DNA from: Acidobacteriota bacterium
GTDB taxonomy: Bacteria; Acidobacteriota; Terriglobia; Terriglobales; Acidobacteriaceae
Assembly (NCBI GenBank): GCA_003225465.1
Contig: QIAH01000345.1
Coordinates: forward strand, 1 to 51,175
Direction: 5' to 3'
DNA: 51,175 nucleotides
Shown here piece by piece: positions 45,290 to 51,175 of this stretch. Each line of letters starts with the position of its first letter. Positions within the stretch are counted from its first letter, which is position 1. A program made the position numbers and the translations under genes. The notes under the pieces were generated by a model. That model was not told the origin of the DNA and did not search any database. It worked only from the letters and a program-made list of their open reading frames with translations.

Positions 45290-46795
45290 TTACTCAGCCG
45301 CGGTACCGGGATGTGGCTGCCTTACAAACATGACCGCCAGGTTGTCCTCGTAGATCTTTTGAAATCGTGGGTCGCTGGATAGGAGCGAAGACAGCGGCAT
45401 GTCGCGGAATAAGAGAACAACTCCGGCTCGCTCCAGATAAGGATCGCTCGCATAGGAATCGTCGCCATTCGCGGTGGCGTAGAAGCGGCCGTTCAGTTCA
45501 TCTCCGTAGAGATCCGCACGGCCGTCGATGGCGACCGGGTAGTCGGGCGCGTACCAGATCAGAAAGCCACCCCAGTCGAAAGCGTTGTACAGCGGGCCTG
45601 GCTCGGGATGCTGGCGCAGGTAGTTGGCCGCCTTGACGGGAAACAGGCGGCTGATCTGGGCATCGAGACCCGCACGATGAAAGCTCGTATCGCGAGCGAA
45701 CAGCAATCCCGCCACGACAAGAACGACGGCCAGGGCGGACCATTCATACCAAGTTTCGGCAGGCTGTGTGTCTTCCTCCCTCGCGGGGAAATCTGCCATG
45801 CAGGCAGCCGCGGCGATGCAGATGAACCAAGCATCGCGCATCATTCGGTAGCCAATCACGGCCGCGAGTATCAGAAGAGCGAGCTTGAAGAGGTCAATAT
45901 GCTTTTTCCGGCCGACCGCAAAAAACGCTACTCCCGTGAGAAGAAGCTGCAGGTACTGACTGGGAGACTGAAACGCGATGGGCTGCAATTCGCGAATCAT
46001 CTTGTATGGAATCCTGGCGCTGGCATAGCCGTAGACGATTTCATAGAGATGGTACGAGTACGGGCTGATGCAGGCTACGAGAACGCAGCTAACGGCAATC
46101 GCAAACAATGGGCCGAGAGGAAGAGTGGGCGCGGATAGATATTCCGGTTCCCAGCCTGCCTTCGCAGCCAGTCTTTGCGCCAGGTTCACGCCGGCCAGCA
46201 ATCCAATGGCGGCTAATCCGTAAACGAACTGGATGTGCAGGTTCGCCCAGAAAAAGAAGACCAGGGGCAGCCAATACAGCGTTTGCATTCGGCCGCTGCG
46301 ATTTGCTTCGAGGATCAGGGTGAGTTCCGCCGTAAACAGCATCATGCTGAAGTAGACAGGCCGTGGACAGACGGTGAACAGGAAGACGGAGCACGCCGCC
46401 GTGGCAATCAGGCAAGCCATCCAAAAACGCCCGGAAAGGCGGCGCGTCATTCGATAGACGCTGGCCGCGACCATGAGAGTAAGGACTGTCCCGAAGATGC
46501 TCATGCCCAGGATGTCCTGCCATTTGTATGACAGGGACAGCAGAATCTCGTAGCCCCAGCTGTAGGCGGCCCAGGGGCGGTTCGCGGCGGTCGCAGAAAA
46601 TATGCCGGTATGGGGGAAGGAATGATTCTGGAGAATCCAGTCACCCACCTTCAAATGCCACCAGTTATCCAGATCGCGGACCGTAAGCTTCAGCGCGAGG
46701 CTGCGCCACAGCACAAACGCGAAAAGCGAACCCAGAGTGGCAAGCTGAAGGATGCGTAGCCGAAAGAGAGTCCGCAATTCCTGAGCCACACTCAT
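45290..46795 (-). CDS. Polytopic membrane protein, GT-C-like, unknown function
   Basis: A 501-residue protein with about ten membrane helices in the first 380 residues and a soluble C-terminal part. An early luminal loop has RDLDNWWHLKVGDWIL, with acidic residues after the first helix. That layout is known from GT-C-type glycosyltransferases and related lipid-sugar enzymes. Later YNAFDWGGFLIWYAPDYPVAIDGRAD contains conserved-looking Asp and Trp. I cannot name a family firmly. It is divergent from another polytopic protein gene, with a CRP/FNR-like site between. Confidence 0.75.
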   Translation of the reverse strand: MSVAQELRTLFRLRILQLATLGSLFAFVLWRSLALKLTVRDLDNWWHLKVGDWILQNHSFPHTGIFSATAANRPWAAYSWGYEILLSLSYKWQDILGMSIFGTVLTLMVAASVYRMTRRLSGRFWMACLIATAACSVFLFTVCPRPVYFSMMLFTAELTLILEANRSGRMQTLYWLPLVFFFWANLHIQFVYGLAAIGLLAGVNLAQRLAAKAGWEPEYLSAPTLPLGPLFAIAVSCVLVACISPYSYHLYEIVYGYASARIPYKMIRELQPIAFQSPSQYLQLLLTGVAFFAVGRKKHIDLFKLALLILAAVIGYRMMRDAWFICIAAAACMADFPAREEDTQPAETWYEWSALAVVLVVAGLLFARDTSFHRAGLDAQISRLFPVKAANYLRQHPEPGPLYNAFDWGGFLIWYAPDYPVAIDGRADLYGDELNGRFYATANGDDSYASDPYLERAGVVLLFRDMPLSSLLSSDPRFQKIYEDNLAVMFVRQPHPGTAAE

Positions 46796-46940
46796 CGGTG
46801 ATTGGTTCCCTCCGGGAGATTTGGAATTTCAAAAGTTCGTTGCGATGGATGTCCGCGCAAGCGGGACAGATGCACACTTCCCACTCCCTCTAAGTTAAAG
46901 AGGAGAGCAGGGGGGAGCAGCAGTCCATGTCACAAGCGCA

Positions 46941-46956
46941 TGTGATCGAAATCACA
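46941..46956. promoter_or_regulatory. CRP/FNR-family operator TGTGATCGAAATCACA
   Basis: A perfect TGTGA-N6-TCACA palindrome. It is 146 bases upstream of the minus-strand gene (46795) and 108 bases upstream of the plus-strand gene (47064), so it can control either or both. It matches the pattern at 9436-9451. The regulator is not in this window. Confidence 0.6.
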
Positions 46957-47063
46957 CGAGGAAAAAGCCCGTCCCCGCGGAAGCTCCGAAGCACAGAAGG
47001 CGGGGCTGGGCGGAGAATGTGCAGTTTTGAGCGCCCCGAGGGAGTCAGTTAGTATCACGAACA

Positions 47064-48671
47064 ATGTTCGTAAAACTTCGCCGACAGATGCGGAATCCCT
47101 TATTCCTGCTGGGGCTGCCGGCCGGCCTGATCGCGTTCGTGGTGCAGTCGGGTGACGTCGATTCCGCCGACACGGCGCGGCGGCTGCAGACCACGCATTC
47201 TTTCTGGACGTCGGCGCCGCCGGTACTGCCCGGAGATTATCCGGAATTCGGGCTGCGAGGACGCGGCGGAAAGATCTACGCCTGGTATGGCATAGGGCAG
47301 TCGCTGCTCATGTTGCCGGCCGACATGGTTGGAACTGCTCTTGCGAAACTCCCAATCTTCGCTGAGTACAACGGCAATGACCCGAGCGTGCGGCACATCG
47401 TGGTCAGCTATTCGACCAACATTCTCCTCAATGTGCTTACCGCGCTGGTGTGCTTTCGCTTTCTGATTCTTCTGAAATTCACCATGCAGGAGGCAGGGGC
47501 CGGGGTTCTCGCCTTGTTGTTGTGCACCACCCACCTGCACTACACACAGAACATGATGGAGAACAACTACATCCTGTTTTTGACCTTGGCGGGTTTCACC
47601 TATCAGTACGAATGGCTGCTGACGGGTGCAAGGCGAGCGCTGGCGATTGGGTCGGCGGCATTCGGATTGAACCTGCTGACGCGACTCACGGTTGCCATGG
47701 ATGTGTTCGCCGGAGCCATGTTTTTACTGCTGGTGCTGGTGTTTCGTCGCGAGGGAGGGAAGGCTCTATGGACGCGGCTGCGGACATATGCGGAGGTCGC
47801 GCTCCCGATCTACGCGGTGTTTCTGCTGATAGACCGCACCTACCAGTACTATCGCTTCGGTTCGTTCCTGAACACCTATGTGACGGTGTTTGGGGAGCAA
47901 CAGCGAATGCTCAATCCCTCGTTGCCAGCGAACTATCCTTTCGAAACACCATTTCCCGTAGGTTTTCTGGGGGCGTTGTTTGCGCCTGAGAAATCCATCT
48001 TCCTGTTCGACCCGCTGCTGATTTTGACAGTCCTCATCGTCGTGGTCGGGTGGAAGCGATTCGCTCCGGAAATAAAGGCATTCCTGGTCACTGGCTTTTT
48101 CTTGCTGCTCATTTACGTCAGCTTTTATGCGCGCTACACGGTGTGGAGCGGCGATTCCGCGTGGGGGGACCGCTATGTGGCGAGCGCGGCTCAATTCGTT
48201 GCATTCATCTCCGTTCCATTGCTGTTGCGCCATCGCGAGCAACTTGGGGGCATGCTGTGGAGGATGGGCCTGGGGCTGATTGCTGTCAGCGCCGCAGTAC
48301 AACTGGCCTCGGTCGCATTCTGGCTGTCACTGGAGCTTTACCAGATGACCACGCTCGGACATCCGACGTTCGTTGTGTGGCTGCGCTTCAAAAACATCGT
48401 TGCGTTTGCTCTCGGAAAAATGGATGCCTGGGGCCTAACCAACGATGACATGACCACAGATCCGTGGGACTACGTCCACATCACGACGTGGAACTTTCTT
48501 CCGTTTGTCTTGCGCAGAGTGGGCGAGGCTCCGCTCTGGGCGGTGCGGATCGCATTTGCGGTGTGGATCGCGGGTTTAGGGATGCTTGCGTGGGTTCTGC
48601 GAAGACTAGTCGTCAGTCTTCCGGAAACGCAAGTCGTCAGCCATCAGTCGTCGGTCGTCAGCAAAGGCTAA
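47064..48671 (+). CDS. Polytopic membrane protein, unknown function, with repeat-derived C-terminus
   Basis: A 535-residue protein with about eleven membrane helices. Loop segments include RGRGGKIYAWYGIGQSLL near the start and ARYTVWSGDSAWGDRYV in the middle, with charged residues outside the membrane. It resembles the PMT/ArnT-like GT-C superfamily in layout, but I find no certain motif. The last residues (SLPETQVVSHQSSVVSKG) are encoded by the gtcgtcag-type repeat tract that begins near 48608. So the original end was probably replaced. No strong ribosome site precedes ATG 47064. Confidence 0.75.
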   Translation: MFVKLRRQMRNPLFLLGLPAGLIAFVVQSGDVDSADTARRLQTTHSFWTSAPPVLPGDYPEFGLRGRGGKIYAWYGIGQSLLMLPADMVGTALAKLPIFAEYNGNDPSVRHIVVSYSTNILLNVLTALVCFRFLILLKFTMQEAGAGVLALLLCTTHLHYTQNMMENNYILFLTLAGFTYQYEWLLTGARRALAIGSAAFGLNLLTRLTVAMDVFAGAMFLLLVLVFRREGGKALWTRLRTYAEVALPIYAVFLLIDRTYQYYRFGSFLNTYVTVFGEQQRMLNPSLPANYPFETPFPVGFLGALFAPEKSIFLFDPLLILTVLIVVVGWKRFAPEIKAFLVTGFFLLLIYVSFYARYTVWSGDSAWGDRYVASAAQFVAFISVPLLLRHREQLGGMLWRMGLGLIAVSAAVQLASVAFWLSLELYQMTTLGHPTFVVWLRFKNIVAFALGKMDAWGLTNDDMTTDPWDYVHITTWNFLPFVLRRVGEAPLWAVRIAFAVWIAGLGMLAWVLRRLVVSLPETQVVSHQSSVVSKG

Positions 48672-48788
48672 TTCGTCGTTGCTGCTTGGTTGCCGGCAAA
48701 ACCTAGTCGAGTCGTGAGTCGCCAATCGTCGCCTCAAGCTGCTAGCGCTCTTGCTTGAGACTGACGACTGAACGACTAGCGACTGCCC
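48608..48788. repeat. Low-complexity tract of gtcgtcag / cgactagcgac units
   Basis: Short motifs (gtcgtcag, cagtcgtc, tcgccaatcgtcgcc, gactgacgactgaacgac, tagcgactg) are reiterated on both strands, so segments can pair with each other. Similar scraps lie at 719-740 and 17688-17735. The tract forms the last codons of the gene at 47064 and the whole gap to the TPR gene. Confidence 0.6.
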
Positions 48789-49451
48789 TTACTCCGCCAT
48801 TGCTTTTGCCGGTGTGCCGGGCTTGATGCCGGCATGCTTTTTTACCTGCGCCATCAGCTCGACAATTTTGTCTTTGCCTTCGTAGTTGGGATTCGTGTCC
48901 AGCAATTTCTGCCAGGTTGCCAGAGCACCCTTAACATCCATTTTGCCTTGCCATTGGACTACGCCCAGGTTGAACAGCGTGTTCGGCTTGTTGGGTTCGT
49001 CGGCAAGGACACGCTTGAATTCGGCAATCGCCGTGTCAGGATTTCCCGCGTACCAGTATGCAGTCGCCATATCGGTGCGCACAGAGGCATCGCTGGGCTT
49101 CGCCTTCAGAGAGCGCTGGTAGTATTCGATTGCCGTTGGAAACTGCTGGGTGTCGTAGAAAATATTTCCGATCTTGGCTAACAGATCGGGATTCTCCGGG
49201 TCCGTCTTCAGCTGCGCGAGCAGAGGCCCAGCTTGTTTTTCGGCCATGCGCTTCATCTGCTCAGGCGATGGCTGGGCGCCCGCGTCGTTCGGCGCCTGGG
49301 AAGCCGTGGCCGCTGGGACTGCGGAGGAACCTTGTGATCCGCGAATAAACCATCCACCCGCCAGCCCGACCAAGAGGCAGATTACGGAAAGCGCGTAGGC
49401 TTGGACGCTGGTCCATTGAGTTGCGGGGGATGTGCTCTCGATCTTCGACAT
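48789..49451 (-). CDS. Membrane-anchored TPR protein (second of tandem pair)
   Basis: A 220-residue protein with one N-terminal membrane helix (AYALSVICLLVGLAGGWFI) and a low-complexity linker. A segment PSPEQMKRMAEKQAGPLLAQ follows. About three TPR units come next, such as NPDLLAKIGNIFYDTQQFPT and PDTAIAEFKRVLADEPNKPN. It is a paralogue of the gene directly upstream: same order, spacing and linker motif. AAGGAG is before the ATG, which lies 2 bases after that gene's stop. The layout resembles NrfG/CcmI-type TPR proteins, which bind apocytochromes, but that role is not shown here. Confidence 0.82.
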   Translation of the reverse strand: MSKIESTSPATQWTSVQAYALSVICLLVGLAGGWFIRGSQGSSAVPAATASQAPNDAGAQPSPEQMKRMAEKQAGPLLAQLKTDPENPDLLAKIGNIFYDTQQFPTAIEYYQRSLKAKPSDASVRTDMATAYWYAGNPDTAIAEFKRVLADEPNKPNTLFNLGVVQWQGKMDVKGALATWQKLLDTNPNYEGKDKIVELMAQVKKHAGIKPGTPAKAMAE

Positions 49452-49453
49452 GT

Positions 49454-50119
49454 CTACTCCTTGGGTGCTCCGGGGATTCCGGAAGATATTGGGGAATTCT
49501 TTTGCTGCCGGGCTTCGGCGATCATCTGCTCAACGATCGCTTTCTTATCGGGGCTCGGATGGGTTTTCAGCAGGTCCTGCCAGGCGGCAATGGCTCCTGC
49601 CGAATCCTGCTTACCATTCAGGCGGATCATGCCCAGGTTGAAAAGCGAATTCGCGTCGGTGGGGCTGATCTTCAAAGATTGCTGTAATTCAGCGAGAGCG
49701 CCGTCGATGTCTCCGTCGTAGTACAGGCACGAGGCTCTCTCGGTGCGCACGGCTACATTCTGCGGATCGAGCAGCAGCCCTTGTTCGAAGTAACGCGCCG
49801 CATCCTTGAATTGATGAGCCGACTTGTAAAAGTAGCCGACCCGGAGCAGGAGATCCTTGTTCTTGGGATCTTTCTTGAGTTGCTCAAGGAGAGGTTCGGC
49901 CTTTTTATCGGCCATTGCCTTCATTTGCTCCAGGGTTGGCATATGCCCAGTTTCGCTCTGCGCCGGGGCGTCGAGTGTGCTCGCAGCCGCCGCCGGCGAT
50001 TCCGATCCGCGTAACAGGTACCCGACCGACAGGCCCAATAGCAGGCAGACGGAAGCCATTCCGTAAACCAGTTTCGGTTGCCAGAGGGCGGGCCCGGAAT
50101 TCTTGGATTGAGAGGTCAT
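49454..50119 (-). CDS. Membrane-anchored TPR protein (first of tandem pair)
   Basis: A 221-residue protein with an N-terminal membrane helix (VYGMASVCLLLGLSVGYLL), linker, and PTLEQMKAMADKKAEPLLEQ. Three TPR-like units follow (NKDLLLRVGYFYKSAHQFKD, DGALAELQQSLKISPTDANS and onward). The start at ATG 50119 (GGGAG ten bases before) skips a longer open frame whose added residues are Arg/Ser filler. It and the next gene arose by tandem duplication. Its role is as for that gene: protein-protein interaction at the outer face of the inner membrane. Confidence 0.82.
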   Translation of the reverse strand: MTSQSKNSGPALWQPKLVYGMASVCLLLGLSVGYLLRGSESPAAAASTLDAPAQSETGHMPTLEQMKAMADKKAEPLLEQLKKDPKNKDLLLRVGYFYKSAHQFKDAARYFEQGLLLDPQNVAVRTERASCLYYDGDIDGALAELQQSLKISPTDANSLFNLGMIRLNGKQDSAGAIAAWQDLLKTHPSPDKKAIVEQMIAEARQQKNSPISSGIPGAPKE

Positions 50120-50428
50120 GACCGTTCGGCTCCCAGACGTAGGGCTGCAGCCCCTTTCCGAAAAGCACCTTCTGTGCCAAAATGGGCGCAATCTGGGGGC
50201 GGGGATTCTCCTTTGTTGTCAGGCAATTGCGGAATGTTGCGGGCCGGAGTCCGTCTGGGCACGCTTGCCGGCGCGGCATACGCCCCAGTCCGCGGGTTTT
50301 TTGGCGCGGGCTTGCGGGCCCTGCATATACGGGAAAATCCCACATCTACGGCGTGGGGCCACGGCATTTCATTACCAGAGTTTGTGTGCGCACGAAGAGC
50401 TTCAGTATTCCGTGCCGATTACCTAGGG
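50120..50428. other. Divergent promoter region, 309 bases
   Basis: This stretch lies between the TPR pair (minus) and the VWA gene (plus). It contains no open frame with a credible start and no clear palindromic operator. Short GC-rich pieces such as cgcgggttttttggcgcgg could mark a weak terminator-like structure. Confidence 0.45.
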
Positions 50429-51175
50429 ATGAAGCACATGCTTTGTCTGCTCCTCCTGATTTCGGGATCTCTGCTCAGCTTCGCCGCGGAATCGACCTTC
50501 CTGGTTCGCAAGCGTGTCAGCGAGGTGCAATTCACGTTGGTCGCAACCGATCCAAACGGCCGTCCCCGGCTGCATCTCTCACCGACCGACATTATGGTTC
50601 TGGAAGATGGGCGGCCCATCCCGCGTTTTGAACTTCGCTCCGCGGCCGATCTGCCTTTAAGGATCGGCGTGGTGCTGGATCTGAGCGATTCGACGGTGAA
50701 GTCGTGGGCTTCCGTCGGGAGTGCGCTGGTTCGATCGCTGCAGCAGGTGATGCGGCCGAACGATCAGCTGCTTGTTCTCGCCTTCAACAGCAAGATCGAG
50801 TTGGAGCGGACTGTCAGCGATCCAGTTCAATTGGGAGAGATTCTCGCGCACCCTGCCACGGGCGGACTCACAGCCCTCTACGATACCGTGTACCATGCGT
50901 GCGATGAACCGGTATTCAGCGACGAACGAGAGCCGCATCGCTCGGCCATGATTCTGTTCTCGGATGGTGAAGATGATTTGAGCGTTCGCGGACTTCCGGA
51001 TGCAATTGCAAGGGCCGAGCGTCGCGGCGTCGCGATTTATACGGTAGCGGCGCACGATCCAAAAAAAAGCGCACGTGGGGACGCGGTGCTTCGTGATCTC
51101 GCTGTAGCGACTGGCGGCCGCGATTACGTCGTAAAGAACGCGCGCCAACTCAGCGATGCTTTATCGGCGATCAAT
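50429..51175 (+). CDS. VWFA-domain secreted protein, acidobacterial type (3' truncated)
   Basis: The frame is open to the right edge, so the C-terminus is missing; 249 codons are visible. It begins with a signal peptide (LCLLLLISGSLLSFAA). A short domain resembling the N-part of acidobacterial VWFA-related proteins comes next (PTDIMVLEDGRPI). The VWA domain has the metal-ion site DLSDST and later LFSDGEDD. The fold binds proteins through a divalent metal. ATG 50438 is a possible alternative start, with AGGG nine bases before. The partner is unknown. Confidence 0.85.
   Translation, partial: MKHMLCLLLLISGSLLSFAAESTFLVRKRVSEVQFTLVATDPNGRPRLHLSPTDIMVLEDGRPIPRFELRSAADLPLRIGVVLDLSDSTVKSWASVGSALVRSLQQVMRPNDQLLVLAFNSKIELERTVSDPVQLGEILAHPATGGLTALYDTVYHACDEPVFSDEREPHRSAMILFSDGEDDLSVRGLPDAIARAERRGVAIYTVAAHDPKKSARGDAVLRDLAVATGGRDYVVKNARQLSDALSAIN

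Overview
The window looks like chromosomal DNA of an Acidobacteriota bacterium, probably of the Terriglobia (Koribacter/Sulfotelmatobacter-like) lineage. This is inferred from several features: a Ser/Thr kinase fused to TPRs (14850-17678), a VWFA protein of the acidobacterial type running off the right end, high G+C, and short fold-back and tandem repeats between genes. No rRNA, tRNA, CRISPR array or intact mobile element was seen.

Left part (1-14700): the 3' end of a MacB-type ABC permease, then its HlyD-like adaptor and ATPase. Facing them are a PAP2 phosphatase and a winged-helix protein. Next is a tight minus-strand operon (9356 to 4663): an RsbRD-N-like regulator, an acetyl-CoA hydrolase/CoA-transferase, a two-cluster ferredoxin subunit, and a 2-oxoacid:ferredoxin oxidoreductase whose beta and gamma subunits are fused. 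A CRP/FNR-like palindrome lies upstream of it. An IS110 remnant, a secreted protein of two related halves, a membrane-anchored GcvH-like protein without the lipoyl lysine, a secreted protein of unknown function and a DUF1326 protein follow.

Middle (14850-31820): the kinase-TPR protein and a LecA-like/LssY_C protein. Then a four-gene PaoABC-like periplasmic molybdenum hydroxylase operon (Tat-exported 2Fe-2S subunit, Mo subunit with an unusual helical insertion, FAD subunit, small Cys-rich protein). After that come a Phd/VapC toxin-antitoxin pair with a frameshifted toxin, a mono-haem cytochrome c, hemA, a truncated ECF sigma factor, an NtrC-type sigma-54 activator, a small secreted protein, an outer-membrane beta-barrel and a sensor histidine kinase.

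Right-centre (30696-45050) is the most striking part. A minus-strand operon encodes the System II cytochrome c maturation pair (ResB, CcsA) plus the histidine kinase. Divergent from it is a seven-gene plus-strand operon: a 16-haem cytochrome, an NHL propeller, a 4-haem cytochrome, a PpiC/SurA-like isomerase, a 623-residue outer-membrane barrel, a second NHL propeller, and a cytochrome with 11 CxxCH motifs plus one CX3CH. Together these encode 31 canonical haem sites, a barrel, and the machinery to attach haem. I read this as a candidate trans-outer-membrane electron conduit or periplasmic/extracellular electron-transfer system. That reading is inference; no gene is a recognised mtr/omc homologue by eye.

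Right end (45160-51175): a 74-bp fold-back repeat, two divergent polytopic membrane proteins separated by a perfect TGTGA-N6-TCACA operator, a repeat tract that has become the 3' end of a gene, two tandem TPR membrane proteins, and the 5' part of a VWA protein.
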